The notes under the pieces are model-generated. The model was not told the origin of the DNA. It saw nothing but the letters and a program-made list of their open reading frames with translations, and made no database searches. From Stieleria neptunia (GTDB taxonomy: Bacteria > Planctomycetota > Planctomycetia > Pirellulales > Pirellulaceae): 64,000 nucleotides of DNA. A program made the position numbers and the translations under genes. The stretch covers positions 4,154,001-4,218,000 of the forward strand of contig NZ_CP037423.1 of the NCBI RefSeq assembly GCF_007754155.1, given 5' to 3'. Shown here piece by piece: positions 46,601 to 54,809 of the stretch. The stretch's first letter is position 1; every line of letters begins with the position of its first letter.

Positions 46601-48613
46601 CGTCTGGCAGGCATCGCCACCCAAAGCGATCTGGATCCCTACGACGAAATCTCGATCGGTATTTCGATTCGCAAAGGTGACTATTCACAGGCCTTGGATG
46701 CAGCCAAGCAAATCGCCCAGGACAACGTCGATGACCCGATCGCTTGGTTGGTCTACGCACGATTCGCACTGGTGATGCGAGCCCAAACGATTTCCGATAG
46801 CGACGTCGCCGAGGAGCTCGATGCAGAGCAGCTATTGAAGGACGCCGACGAAGCAATTGAGACGGCAGCACGCTTGGCCGACACGCCTGCCCAAAAGTCA
46901 GCGGTTGCGTCGGCACGCATGAGTCTGGCGGTGGCCGTCGGCGACAAGCAAAAGATCCAAGCGGCGCTGGCCGAACTGCAGAAGAGCGATTTGAAGGATG
47001 CGGACCGATTCATGCTGGAAGCCAAGGCGTTGATCGCCCTGGATCGTGTCGACGAGGCGATCGAGAAGTTGAAGGCCGCCAATGAGCTCCGTCCCGACTT
47101 CAAGGCGCAGATGGCATTGGTGCGGTTGCTGCGATCAAGAAGCCGAGGTGGCGACGCCCTGGCCATTCTGGAACAAGCGTTCCGCCAAGACCCAAACAAC
47201 CCTCGGATCCGTACCGAACTGGCGGCACAGTTGATCGACAGCGGTCAAGAAATCGACTGGGATCAAATCGCCACGCTGCTCAACAGCGACCAGGCCGTCA
47301 CCGAACAGAATCGTTTGGTGTACGCATTGATCCTCGCGTCGAAAGGATCGCATTACCAGCGGCAAGAAGCAGTGCGATTGCTACGTGACATGGCGGGAAG
47401 CCCGACGGAAATCGGTCTCGGTGCCTCTCGTGTCCAAGCGGCACTGATGTTCGAAATGGCGTCAAAGTATGACCAGCTGACTCCGTCGGAACAAAAGCAG
47501 TTCGATAAAGATCAGTACATCGCCGAAGCCAGAAGAGTGTTCAAGCAACTCGCCGATCGAGACAATCCCGCACTGGTCGACATGACCCGCTATTGCGGAT
47601 TCCTGATCTCCGTCAACGATGAAGGAGATCTGGATGAAGCACGCCAAGTCATCGATCGATTGAAAACGTTGCCCGGATCGGCGTTGGAAGTGTTGAAGAT
47701 CGAAATGATGCTGGCTGGACAGGGTGGCGACAAAGAAAACCTGCCATCGATCGTGGACCAATGGGCAAACGACCCCTCGACGGGAAATGCCAGCACCGCG
47801 GCCGGCGGAGTGGAAACGGTTGCCGGCGAAGCGTTGATGAGGAATGGATTTATTGACGAAGGCCTGGCTTGGTTCCGCCGTGCCTACGAAGCCAACAAAG
47901 ACTCCTTTGCCAATTACATCGTGGCGTTGTCGCTGGCGGGGCAGCACGACCAGGCTGCCGCAGTCGCAGCGGATCGCTATGACGAACAGCACGCGGCCAC
48001 CACGGCGGTCTTGCTGGTCGAAGCGTTGCTCGCCCTTGATCCGGACATGGTCGAACCACGCTATGCACAAATCCTGGATGAGGCGGTCAAGGCGTACCCC
48101 GAGAACGCGGCGCTCAATGACGGTGTTGCCACCTTGGCAATGCAGCGAGGCGAAAACGAAAGAGCCATCGCGTTGTACCTGAAAGTCTTACGCACCGACC
48201 CACGGCGGCTTCGCCCCCTGAACAATCTGGCGATGATCTTCGCCGAACTGCCCGGCCGTGAACTCCAAGGACTCAAACACATCGACGCCGCGATCGAGGT
48301 TGCCGGCGAAAGTGCCGAGTTGCTGGACACCAAGGGGACCGTCCTGTTACGCGGTAACCGGGTTCAAGAAGCGGTTCGGCAATTTGAAAAAGCGATCGAA
48401 AGCGGTGAAGAAAAAAATCTGCCCCGGTATCAATTCCATCTGGTTCAAGCACTCTTGAAACTCAATCGACTCCAGGATGCGAAGAAGATTTGGTCCGAGA
48501 TCAACTTTCAAGAATTGGATCTCCAAGGTCTGACACCCGCCGAACGCGATGCGTTGAAGGAGTTGCAACAACGGCTCGGTACCGGTGCATCGGAGACCAA
48601 AGAAGCGGCTTAA
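43604..48613 (+). CDS. Giant membrane-anchored TPR protein of the exosortase/polysaccharide locus
   Basis: This 1,669-aa protein has one N-terminal membrane segment (LVGYTALGVAFLMVATVASY, residues about 50-69) and a large periplasmic part of tetratricopeptide repeats. Examples are ASTFLSRADQAAADGKPAEE, YASAVEQLRRGINSGDRQLR, GGDALAILEQAFRQDPNNPR, ENERAIALYLKVLRTDPRRL and RVQEAVRQFEKAIESGEEKN. Such proteins, known as PEP-CTERM system TPR proteins (PrsT-like), accompany exosortases and probably form a scaffold for polysaccharide or protein export. The internal region 480-700 has fewer clear repeats. It sits 60 bases after the tyrosine kinase gene and 83 bases before the EpsI-like gene, consistent with one operon. 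It is much longer than most PrsT proteins. Confidence 0.85.
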   Translation: MPQPTSTVDGDAPIAAPQQADPRHEPEVISESHAGKLDARRYHWVMDWRLVGYTALGVAFLMVATVASYAYHSSKAASTFLSRADQAAADGKPAEEVRWLSSYLLLHPEDHEKIIRAAISADVAADEATRENLAQRVTTARKRLGTAIAYLGSAEDDGVDDANAETRRDLRKRLINRLIQSGGYFYKDVERHVRLLDADRNDAEAHKWLAIAIVGQVQEMLYQDRDPNAVELEADYYGWLSHQPPGIVLREAVKRNPDDLDLVGSFIALLQTDPESFGIAIASDEQNVGSFTRTIASLDEDTAEVLDSVLLGLHARPDSRAKILLYRYASMAGESAKASELIKAAAAEASARLAAQDFAKPESETDDTEEDKPEPGLRLSPEAEALVWDYQCVYFGAGSIVDRAAVSIATEDEIKLATDWLKQLRDLGVDSVPVRPDAVKQTYLVSGLLAESSADLDRAIELWQEGLTVVNDDNLDLLGNVAWALARRAADADQAEKPAATKAAENAIEKFAGVIDAKKSELMLMTSDQISLADRTAFAEAITNADWKKKVARATVIAGMETSSENDRQIIRLLDGLTDDEIRLEPQIRIAGISQLTGAYQRQLAFDLAATTLTEAAELFPTNQALVQASGEAWTRSGNRLQAAKQWQRARLSNVPRVRVASLEAEFAYQLRLIPEQREIATLRSRIRDLEQLLEKAGDTFSAEQLRLQTLRAQLPPEGVLAEEYLQSEELAAKISSLAEANPSNTELQMYAAERLAAAGKPEQAESVLKRLDSSDDFSPVQQKLLRARVLAASGKHAEASELLLKAMEDDSQAATGLAQTASEYAKRAGSPDLAKQALLRIPEAQRTPAVYFSLYQIAKLQEQTAEMEQFLSQLHRVEGYRSGARATGSQAETSPAYSLLIDATQLVDKLLARGGVQRDEKDYTRAKSLISRLQSLRPNWGNAVALSGWLSFASGNYASAVEQLRRGINSGDRQLRTRQLLWQALLTLGRDEEAEREIRLAGIATQSDLDPYDEISIGISIRKGDYSQALDAAKQIAQDNVDDPIAWLVYARFALVMRAQTISDSDVAEELDAEQLLKDADEAIETAARLADTPAQKSAVASARMSLAVAVGDKQKIQAALAELQKSDLKDADRFMLEAKALIALDRVDEAIEKLKAANELRPDFKAQMALVRLLRSRSRGGDALAILEQAFRQDPNNPRIRTELAAQLIDSGQEIDWDQIATLLNSDQAVTEQNRLVYALILASKGSHYQRQEAVRLLRDMAGSPTEIGLGASRVQAALMFEMASKYDQLTPSEQKQFDKDQYIAEARRVFKQLADRDNPALVDMTRYCGFLISVNDEGDLDEARQVIDRLKTLPGSALEVLKIEMMLAGQGGDKENLPSIVDQWANDPSTGNASTAAGGVETVAGEALMRNGFIDEGLAWFRRAYEANKDSFANYIVALSLAGQHDQAAAVAADRYDEQHAATTAVLLVEALLALDPDMVEPRYAQILDEAVKAYPENAALNDGVATLAMQRGENERAIALYLKVLRTDPRRLRPLNNLAMIFAELPGRELQGLKHIDAAIEVAGESAELLDTKGTVLLRGNRVQEAVRQFEKAIESGEEKNLPRYQFHLVQALLKLNRLQDAKKIWSEINFQELDLQGLTPAERDALKELQQRLGTGASETKEAA

Positions 48614-48696
48614 ACTTGACGATTTCTTCACCCGAAACCTCTCGTATTTCACACGACTGACGGAACACGAAACAAAGCCTTCCAGACCTCAAAACC

Positions 48697-49347
48697 ATGA
48701 CTGATTCAAATCAATCCCACCCGATCCAATCACGACGCGTCATCGTTGCCAGTCTGCTGGCGCTGACGTTGCTGTCGGGAGTTGTGCACGGCTACCTGGA
48801 CGGACGCTGGACGACACAAACGTCGCGATCCGATCAAGGGGCATTGCTCAATCAGTTGCCGACAACGATCGGTCCCTGGAAGATGCTCGACGAGCAAGAC
48901 CTTCCGGAATCAGCACAGCGATTGCTGCGTTGTTACGGTTCGGTCGTTCGTGTTTATCAACACACCGAAACCGGCGTGATGATCAACTTTGCCGTCATGT
49001 ACGGGCCCCGCGGCCCGATCGCGGTGCATACCCCCGAAGTCTGTTACAGTTCGGTCGGAACCAAACAAACCCGACCGCGTCGAATGGAGACATTCGAGAC
49101 GAAAGAAGACCGTCACCAAGTGTGGTCGGTCGAATTCAGCCGCGATGACGAGCCAGAAGCATCGTTGGCAGTGTATTACGGATGGAGCGACGGTGGGGCA
49201 TTCGTCGCCGCGGACAGCCCGCGTTTTTGGCTGACTGACGACCTGTACAAGATCCAGCTTGCCGGTCCCGTGACCGGATCGGCGATTGATCCCTGTCATT
49301 CGTTTTTAGAAGCGTTCTTGCCCCACCTTGAGAAACTCGTTCAATAA
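48697..49347 (+). CDS. EpsI-like exosortase-associated protein
   Basis: This 216-aa protein has an N-terminal membrane anchor (VIVASLLALTLLSGVVHGYL, residues 15-34) and an outside domain of the EpsI type. In other bacteria the EpsI domain is fused to or encoded beside the exosortase. Its exact role in PEP-CTERM sorting or polysaccharide export is not known. Characteristic segments are LPTTIGPWKMLDEQDLPES, YQHTETGVMINFAVMYGPRG, IAVHTPEVCYSSVGTKQT and SFLEAFLPHLEKL. The APEVCY-like motif is conserved in EpsI proteins. Here it is separate from the exosortase, about 8 kb downstream, which fits the XrtU arrangement. The sugar transferase starts 13 bases after its stop. Confidence 0.85.
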   Translation: MTDSNQSHPIQSRRVIVASLLALTLLSGVVHGYLDGRWTTQTSRSDQGALLNQLPTTIGPWKMLDEQDLPESAQRLLRCYGSVVRVYQHTETGVMINFAVMYGPRGPIAVHTPEVCYSSVGTKQTRPRRMETFETKEDRHQVWSVEFSRDDEPEASLAVYYGWSDGGAFVAADSPRFWLTDDLYKIQLAGPVTGSAIDPCHSFLEAFLPHLEKLVQ

Positions 49348-49359
49348 AAGGATTGCGCC

Positions 49360-50304
49360 GTGCTCGATTTTGCATCGCCACAAGACGACTACTACGACAG
49401 CGATGAAGACTCCTCGATTTCGACGGCGGTCAGCGACCGGGAACGCGCCGACACGCATGATCTGCGTGAACAGCCGCGGCGGACGTCCAGCATCGATGAC
49501 TGCAAACGCATTGCCGTCGAACGCGCCAAATACTTCCGCCGCAAGTACGCGGTCGAACGTGTCCTCGGTGGTGTGATGTTCCTCGCTGCGGCGCCGGTCA
49601 TCGCCGTGCTGATTGGACTGATCCGGATCACGTCCAAAGGACCGGGAATCTATCGCCAAAAACGTGTCGGGCTGCACGGCGAAACGTTCTACGTCTACAA
49701 GCTGCGCTCGATGTACGTCAACGCCGAACGCGGCGGCAAGCCCGTCTGGAGCACCAAAAAAGACAAACGCATCACGCCGCTGGGCAAAGTCCTTCGCCGC
49801 ACCCACCTGGACGAATTGCCCCAGTTGTGGAACGTCGTCAAGGGCGAAATGGCGCTGACCGGACCGCGTCCCGAGCGGCCGGAGATTTGCGGGGTGCTGA
49901 CAACGTTCATCGATGACTACTACCACCGCAACGTCGTCAAACCCGGTGTCACTGGCCTAGCCCAAATCAATTTGGAACCCGATGAAACCGTCGCCGACGT
50001 CAAACGTAAACAGTTTTTGGACCTGCTGTACATCCAGAACGCCGACCTGTGGCTGGATTTGCGAATGCTGACCGCGACCGGACTGCGAGTTGTCGGAATC
50101 CGCGGTGGCCGAGCGATGAAGTTGCTGTCCCTGTGTCGAGCCCACTTGGTGGCCGAATCTGTCATCATCCTGCCCGCCGACCATCGAAAACTGTTTCCTG
50201 AACAAGGGGCTTCCGTTGCAAGCAACTCCGCGGAGCGATCCGACCGCCCCGATCATCGGAGCAATCCCGCGATTCGTTGCGACCGTCGCCACGCACCAAA
50301 ATGA
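49360..50304 (+). CDS. Initiating sugar transferase (undecaprenyl-phosphate hexose phosphotransferase type)
   Basis: This 314-aa protein is of the bacterial sugar transferase family (WcaJ/WbaP C-terminal type). It transfers a sugar 1-phosphate to undecaprenyl phosphate, the first step of the repeat unit. One membrane segment (VLGGVMFLAAAPVIAVLIGL) lies at about residues 70-89. The catalytic region has KGPGIYRQKRVGLHGETFYV, YKLRSMYVNAERGGKP, LGKVLRRTHLDELPQLWNVV, KGEMALTGPRPERPEICGVL and KPGVTGLAQINLEPDETVAD. The GTG start at 49360 is supported by AAAGGA about ten bases upstream. An acidic N-terminal stretch of about 50 residues precedes the domain. The C-terminus (about 40 residues after AESVIILP) looks unconserved. 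Confidence 0.92.
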   Translation: MLDFASPQDDYYDSDEDSSISTAVSDRERADTHDLREQPRRTSSIDDCKRIAVERAKYFRRKYAVERVLGGVMFLAAAPVIAVLIGLIRITSKGPGIYRQKRVGLHGETFYVYKLRSMYVNAERGGKPVWSTKKDKRITPLGKVLRRTHLDELPQLWNVVKGEMALTGPRPERPEICGVLTTFIDDYYHRNVVKPGVTGLAQINLEPDETVADVKRKQFLDLLYIQNADLWLDLRMLTATGLRVVGIRGGRAMKLLSLCRAHLVAESVIILPADHRKLFPEQGASVASNSAERSDRPDHRSNPAIRCDRRHAPK

Positions 50305-50454
50305 ACCCCGTACCATTTCGCATGTCCGTTTGCTGACCACCCCGTCTTTGGTCAATCACTTTTCTCCCGCATCGACCTAAGTACAACCATGCGGTCCCAA
50401 TCTCAGCACGACGCGTCAGCCAGTGACGCGACCCAAAAACCAATCTCGCAAAAC

Positions 50455-50516
50455 GTGGGATAGGCTTCCAGCCTGTCGATGCTGAAAACGAATGACAGGC
50501 TGGAAGCCAATCCCAC
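50455..50516. repeat. MITE-like palindrome, inner arms only
   Basis: GTGGGATAGGCTTCCAGCC and GGCTGGAAGCCAATCCCAC are inverted arms with one mismatch around a 24-base loop. The AATAAGTG outer arms of the other copies are absent. A REP-like ACGCGTCAGCCAGTGACGCG lies at about 50410. Confidence 0.85.
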
Positions 50517-50549
50517 GTCGCACCATCAACTCTCCCAAACCCCACTATC

Positions 50550-51452
50550 ATGACCGGCCGCCCCCTTCACGCGATGACCGTCGATGTCGAAGACTACTAC
50601 CAGGTCTCCGGCATGGAAGATCGCGTGTGCCGTTCGGATTGGGACCAACTGGAAAGCAGGGTCGAACGCAGCACCGATCGCATGCTGTCGTTGTTCGATG
50701 ATGTCGAGGTGCGGGGGACGTTTTATATCTTGGGCTGGGTCGCCGAACGGTTTCCCCGACTGGTCAAGCGGATCGCCGACGCCGGTCACGAAATCGCGTC
50801 ACACGGCTATTGGCACCGGTTGGTTTACGAAATCACCCCGGATGAATTCGCCAAAGACATCACCGACAGCTGCGATGCCATCTACACGGCTTGCGGCATC
50901 CGACCGACCGCCTATCGCGCCCCCAGTTTTTCGATCATTCAAGAATCACTCTGGGCGCTGGACATTCTGGTCGAGAACGGTTTCACCGACGACAGCAGCA
51001 TTTTTCCGATCGCGGGGCACGACCGCTACGGCGTCCCGGGATCGCGAAAAGACATCCATACCCGCAAGACCACGCACGGACCGATCCGCGAATATCCGCC
51101 ATCGATCGCCAGGTTCGGCAAAGCCCCGGTGCCGGTCGGGGGAGGATATTTCCGGCTACTGCCACTTCACTTGACCGTCCGCGCGATTCAGTCGATCGAA
51201 AAGAAACACCGACCGGCGATGTTTTACATTCATCCCTGGGAAATCGACCCCCAGCAACCCCGCGTGAAAGGTTTACGTCGCTCGGCCGCTTTCCGACATT
51301 ACATCGGACTGGAACGCACCGAACGAAAACTGCGTCGTATGATGAACCGATTGTCGTTCGGAACCATGACCGAATCACGAAAGGATGCCGACCGGCATCA
51401 GAAGAAAACCGCCGACAAACGCTCCGATCTAAACGCCTCGATCAGTCGATGA
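50550..51452 (+). CDS. Polysaccharide deacetylase, PEP-CTERM/exosortase locus type
   Basis: This 300-aa protein is a NodB-type carbohydrate esterase (CE4) that removes acetyl groups from N-acetyl sugars of a polymer. It resembles the TIGR03006 subfamily found in exosortase loci. It begins MTVDVEDYYQVSGMED, with the metal and catalytic Asp in DVED. RGTFYILGWVAERFPRLVKR follows, then the metal-binding HEIASHGYWHRLVY. Further motifs are RPTAYRAPSFSIIQESLWAL and PAMFYIHPWEIDPQQPRVKG. There is no signal peptide, so it may act inside the cell or be exported by another route. A basic tail of about 40 residues ends it. A MITE-like palindrome lies just upstream, so it may have its own promoter. Confidence 0.92.
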   Translation: MTGRPLHAMTVDVEDYYQVSGMEDRVCRSDWDQLESRVERSTDRMLSLFDDVEVRGTFYILGWVAERFPRLVKRIADAGHEIASHGYWHRLVYEITPDEFAKDITDSCDAIYTACGIRPTAYRAPSFSIIQESLWALDILVENGFTDDSSIFPIAGHDRYGVPGSRKDIHTRKTTHGPIREYPPSIARFGKAPVPVGGGYFRLLPLHLTVRAIQSIEKKHRPAMFYIHPWEIDPQQPRVKGLRRSAAFRHYIGLERTERKLRRMMNRLSFGTMTESRKDADRHQKKTADKRSDLNASISR

Positions 51453-51482
51453 ACCAGCCACCGAGCCCTTCCGCTTCATCGA

Positions 51483-51570
51483 GTGCGACCGGTCACCAAC
51501 GGTGACAATCAGCGGGTGAGATTCCCGCAGGCCTCCCGCGTCGACCGCCGCCAGGCAACCCCTGGTAACG
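51483..51570 (+). other. Three consecutive hairpins, possible 5' fragment of a group II intron
   Basis: GTGCGACC opens the segment. Then come GTCACC-aac-GGTGAC, GCGGG-tgagatt-CCCGC and CCAGG-caacc-CCTGG stems. GTGCG is the usual first pentamer of bacterial group II introns, and GGGTGAGATTCCC looks like a domain I hairpin. No domain V, no reverse transcriptase and no 3' end are seen. The intron call is tentative; a different structured RNA is possible. Confidence 0.35.
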
Positions 51571-51719
51571 TTTGACCCCCAAAATAATCCGATTCAACCG
51601 CATGGTTGCCAGGCAAACAGAAACCGCCTGTCACCCAAGCGGACGAAGTCCGCTTTGACGGAGACAAGGAGACAAGGAGACAAGGAGGGTGATGCTATGC
51701 ATCATCAGTCGACGGATCG

Positions 51720-52160
51720 AACAATGGCAGAAAAATCAGGGGCAGGAAAATGTTGCGTCGTCACTTCACGCATGTGGGTTGCGCGGAGAAGGCGACAAGA
51801 AAATGGATGACAAGAAAATCGGTCAAGGCAGTTCGATGATGTAGGTGATGCGGCAACACAATCGGTCGGTTGTCGCTCTCCAATCGTCTTGGCAACCTCC
51901 GCGACGAAGCGCCACCCCAATCCTCCCCAAATCATTTTCTTGTCACCCATTTTCCTGTCTTTCTCCCCTCCACCCCACCCCATTTTTCTGCCCTCCATTT
52001 TTCTGCCATCCCCAGCACCACGCACCCCGGCACGCCGCGTCAGCCAGTGGCGCGTGACAACCTGAACCCCACCCGCCGCTCGCTCACGCGTCCCGCTGAT
52101 ATCCCCACCCATCATTCTGCCCCGTATCGTTCTGCCATCCTGCCCCCATCGTTTTGCCAC
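51720..52160. repeat. Purine-rich then pyrimidine-rich arrays (GGCAGAAAAATG / CATTTTTCTGCC)
   Basis: GGCAGAAAAATC, GGCAGGAAAATG, GACAAGAAAATGGATGACAA at 51723-51815 are answered by CATTTTCTTGTC, CATTTTCCTGTC, CATTTTTCTGCC and CATCGTTTTGCC at about 51935-52160. The two halves are inverted relatives and could pair. A REP-like GCGTCAGCCAGTGGCGCGTG lies between at 52038-52057. Confidence 0.85.
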
Positions 52161-52167
52161 TCTCCCC

Positions 52168-52725
52168 ATGCCCGTCCGCACGACACCCACGCTAACGACT
52201 GCCGAGCAACTTTTCGGCATGGTCACTGACGGGTACCGCTACGAGCTCGTCGCAGGAGAATTACGGATGATGTCACCTGCCGGCGGCCGTCACGGCCGAA
52301 TCGCGATCCGCTTGGCTCATCTGCTGATGCAGCATGTCGACGCGAACGATTTGGGAGTCGTTTATGCAGCCGAGACCGGCTTCCGGATTGAAACCGATCC
52401 CGACACCGTCCTCGCCCCCGATGCCGCGTTCGTCAGCAAAGCACGTCACGCAACCATCAAAAACGAAATCGCGTACTTACCGCTCGCTCCCGATTTGGCC
52501 GTCGAAGTCCTCTCACCGAGCGACCGATTTTCGCGAGTCGAATCCAAAGCCTTCCAGTGGCTCGACGCCGGCACGAACTTGGTCCTCCTGGTCGATCCAG
52601 AAACCCAAACGATTCACCGCTACCCTTCCCGCAAGCAAATCGAAGTCTACCAGCTTGACGAAACCCTCGACTGCAGCCCCGCCGTTCCCGAATGGACCCT
52701 CAGCATCAAAGACGTCTTCCGATAA
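52168..52725 (+). CDS. Uma2 family (DUF820) putative endonuclease, copy 1
   Basis: This 185-aa protein of the Uma2/DUF820 family has a PD-(D/E)xK nuclease-like fold. The family is abundant in cyanobacteria and planctomycetes and its role is unknown. Visible core elements are YRYELVAGELRMMSPAGGRH, RIAIRLAHLLMQHV, AAETGFRIETDPDTVLAPDA, LAPDLAVEVLSPSDRFSRVE and SKAFQWLDAGTNLVLLVDPE. The D-x(n)-E-x-L-S core (LAPDLAVEVLSPSD) and the following Lys match the nuclease motif. ATG 52168 lies directly after a CATCGTTTTGCC repeat unit. A second Uma2 gene follows 74 bases downstream. Neither has an obvious place in polysaccharide synthesis. Confidence 0.92.
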   Translation: MPVRTTPTLTTAEQLFGMVTDGYRYELVAGELRMMSPAGGRHGRIAIRLAHLLMQHVDANDLGVVYAAETGFRIETDPDTVLAPDAAFVSKARHATIKNEIAYLPLAPDLAVEVLSPSDRFSRVESKAFQWLDAGTNLVLLVDPETQTIHRYPSRKQIEVYQLDETLDCSPAVPEWTLSIKDVFR

Positions 52726-52799
52726 CACTGCCTTCATCGTCTTGCCCCCATCGTTTTGCCACTCCTATTCATTAGCCAATAGCTCTCCGTCCCATCCCC

Positions 52800-53336
52800 A
52801 TGTCGCAACCCAGTTCCCTTCCCCACTACACCTACGGCGACTACTGCCAATGGCAGGGCGACTGGGAATTGCATCAAGGGATTCCGATTGCGATGACGCC
52901 GTCGCCCTTCGGTCGGCACCAAGTGCTGGTCACCCGTCTCGCCTGGTTGATTCAATCCGATATCGAAGCAAACAGCTGTGATTGCCAAGCCATCGTGGAT
53001 TTGGACTGGGTCGTCAGCGATGACACCGTCGTTCGCCCCGACCTGCTGGTCGTCTGCGGAGAGATCCCCGATCGGCATCTCCAATCATTGCCCTCATTAG
53101 TCATCGAAGTCCTCTCGCCGTCCACCCGAACCAACGATCTTGGATACAAACGAGAACTCTACCAGCGCGAACAAGTCCCCCACTACTTGATCGTCGACAC
53201 CGAGAAAAGCTCCGTGACACAGATGGCACTCCAAGACGGCCACTACATATCCCACACCATTGAAACCGCAACCCTGACCGTGAACCTAGCAGACGATTGC
53301 ACCATCACCGTCGACCTGCAAAAGCTATTCCGTTAG
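52800..53336 (+). CDS. Uma2 family (DUF820) putative endonuclease, copy 2
   Basis: This 178-aa protein is of the same family as the gene upstream but clearly diverged, so it is not a recent duplicate. The core elements are YCQWQGDWELHQGIPIAMTP, HQVLVTRLAWLIQSDI, DLDWVVSDDTVVRPDLLVVC, PSLVIEVLSPSTRTNDLGYK and REQVPHYLIVDTEK. VRPDLLVV and VIEVLSPST carry the presumed active-site acids, and the Lys in LGYKRELY completes the motif. The start ATG 52800 follows a short spacer containing CATCGTCTTGCC and CATCGTTTTGCC units. The stop is followed at once by another pyrimidine-rich array that reaches the glycosyltransferase start. Confidence 0.92.
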   Translation: MSQPSSLPHYTYGDYCQWQGDWELHQGIPIAMTPSPFGRHQVLVTRLAWLIQSDIEANSCDCQAIVDLDWVVSDDTVVRPDLLVVCGEIPDRHLQSLPSLVIEVLSPSTRTNDLGYKRELYQREQVPHYLIVDTEKSSVTQMALQDGHYISHTIETATLTVNLADDCTITVDLQKLFR

Positions 53337-53420
53337 CTGCCCCTAATCTTCCCCGAATCATTTTCCCACCTCCATTTTTCTGCCCCCCATTTTTCTGCCA
53401 TCCCTGTCTCCATCGTCTTG
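53337..53420 (+). repeat. Pyrimidine-rich array that includes the start codon of the next gene
   Basis: CATTTTCCCACC, CATTTTTCTGCC twice and CATCGTCTTGCC follow one another. The TTG in the last unit (53418-53420) is the first usable start codon of the glycosyltransferase. Confidence 0.8.
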
Positions 53421-54809
53421 CCCGCCTCCACCACCGTCAACGCTCCCATCACCAAGCCCGCCAGCACCGCGCGCCGCAAACGCGTCCTGCTGCTGACCCA
53501 TCGGTTCCCCTACCCGCCCAATCGTGGCGACCGGATCCGATCCTACAACCTGATGCGTGTGCTGGCCGAATCCTTTGACGTCACGCTGGCCTGCCCGCAC
53601 GACGAACCGGTCTCCGATGCGGAACTCCAACACGTCCAACAAATCTGCCAAACCGTCATCACGGCACCGGTCGGCAAGACCCGTTGGCTGCGAGCGGGCG
53701 GCTCCCTGCTCGGCGGCCACAGCCTCACCGAAGGCCTGTTCCACAGTCCGACCATCACCGATCAAGTCCTCGCCTCCCAGCAAACTCAACCGTTCGACGC
53801 CGCGTTGGTGTTCTGCAGCAGCATGTTCCCCTACGTGGAACACGACGCTTTCCGCGACACACCGATGATCGTCGATCTGGTCGACGTCGACAGCGAGAAA
53901 TGGCGCCAACTCTCGGTCGAGCGCACGGGCCCGAAGAGCTGGATCTATTCCATCGAATCCAAACGCGTCCGCGACCTCGAACACCGCATCGCCGAGAAAG
54001 CCGACGCCATCACACTCGTCAGCGACCAAGAAGCCAACCTGTTCAAATCCACGATCCCCACCACCACCCCCGTCCACGGCGTCTCCAACGGAGTCAACAC
54101 CGACTACTTCCGCCCGCCATCCCAGCGGGACGCGTCAGCGACCGGCGCGTCCAATCCATCCCAGCGGGACGCGTCAGCGACTGGCTCGTCATCCCAATTA
54201 CAAAGTCACCCTCCCTTGCAGGGAGGGTCGAGCGAAGCGAGGGGAGGGTCTTCTTCAACGAGCCACTTGCTCTTCACCGGTGTCCTCGACTACCCGCCCA
54301 ACGTCACCGGCCTGGTCTGGTTCTGCACCAAGATCCTCCCCTCCCTCCGCCAACGCCTCCCCGTCCAGCTCACCATCGTCGGCCGCCGGCCCAACCAAGC
54401 CGTCCAAGATCTCGCGTCCTTCGACGGCGTCACGCTTGTCGGTGAAGTTCCCGACGTCCGCCCGTACCTGCACGCCGCCGACATCGCGATCAGTCCCCTC
54501 AAACTCGCCCGCGGCATCCAAAACAAAGTTCTCGAAGCGATGGCTTGCGGCTTGCCAGTGATCACCACCACTGAATCCGCCGAAGGCATCGACGCGATCG
54601 ACGGCAGCGAATTCATCATCGCCGACGACGAAGCGGCTTGGGCTGACGCGATTTGCGATCTCGCCAGCGACCCCCAGCGCCGCACGTCAATCGGCAACGC
54701 CGCGAGAGACCTGGTCGTCAACCACTACGCCTGGTCAGCAAGAATGCAACAAATCACAGAGCTCATTCAGAAAGCGGTTGGCAGCCGTAGGTCATGCTGT
54801 GCATCATGA
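53418..54809 (+). CDS. Glycosyltransferase, PEP-CTERM/exosortase-associated type (TIGR03087-like), with in-frame repeat insert
   Basis: This GT-B glycosyltransferase of 463 aa resembles the family that accompanies exosortase loci. The N-terminal domain begins RKRVLLLTHRFPYPPNRGDR and IRSYNLMRVLAESFDVTLAC. DLVDVDSEKWRQLSVERTGP and LVSDQEANLFKS follow, and it ends at VHGVSNGVNTDYFRP. The C-terminal domain starts LLFTGVLDYPPNVTGLVWFC and has PYLHAADIAISPLKLARGIQ, NKVLEAMACGLPVITTTESA. Between the domains, about residues 233-279 are coded by repeats (PSQRDASATGAS twice, then SHPPLQGGSSEARGG). The start TTG lies in a CATCGTCTTGCC unit. The stop lies in a GTAG-headed REP-like unit, which codes the last residues RRSCCAS. 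Repeats have therefore altered start, linker and end. Confidence 0.88.
   Translation: MPASTTVNAPITKPASTARRKRVLLLTHRFPYPPNRGDRIRSYNLMRVLAESFDVTLACPHDEPVSDAELQHVQQICQTVITAPVGKTRWLRAGGSLLGGHSLTEGLFHSPTITDQVLASQQTQPFDAALVFCSSMFPYVEHDAFRDTPMIVDLVDVDSEKWRQLSVERTGPKSWIYSIESKRVRDLEHRIAEKADAITLVSDQEANLFKSTIPTTTPVHGVSNGVNTDYFRPPSQRDASATGASNPSQRDASATGSSSQLQSHPPLQGGSSEARGGSSSTSHLLFTGVLDYPPNVTGLVWFCTKILPSLRQRLPVQLTIVGRRPNQAVQDLASFDGVTLVGEVPDVRPYLHAADIAISPLKLARGIQNKVLEAMACGLPVITTTESAEGIDAIDGSEFIIADDEAAWADAICDLASDPQRRTSIGNAARDLVVNHYAWSARMQQITELIQKAVGSRRSCCAS
54117..54255 (+). repeat. In-frame composite repeat inside a glycosyltransferase gene
   Basis: Two copies of CATCCCAGCGGGACGCGTCA, 39 bases apart, are followed by AGTCACCCTCCCTTGCAGGG and GAGGGTCGAGCGAAGCGAGG. 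The frame stays open throughout. The same composite in the same frame lies in the next glycosyltransferase at 55,908-56,006. Confidence 0.92.

Larger units (their letters stand above)
51453..52167. other. Long repeat-rich spacer in the polysaccharide locus
   Basis: These 715 bases hold a GTGCG-starting structured segment (51483-51570), a hairpin CAAGCGGACGAAGTCCGCTT at about 51640, three tandem GGAGACAA units (51660-51685), a purine-rich array, then the matching pyrimidine-rich array up to the next gene. No gene was seen. Confidence 0.6.
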
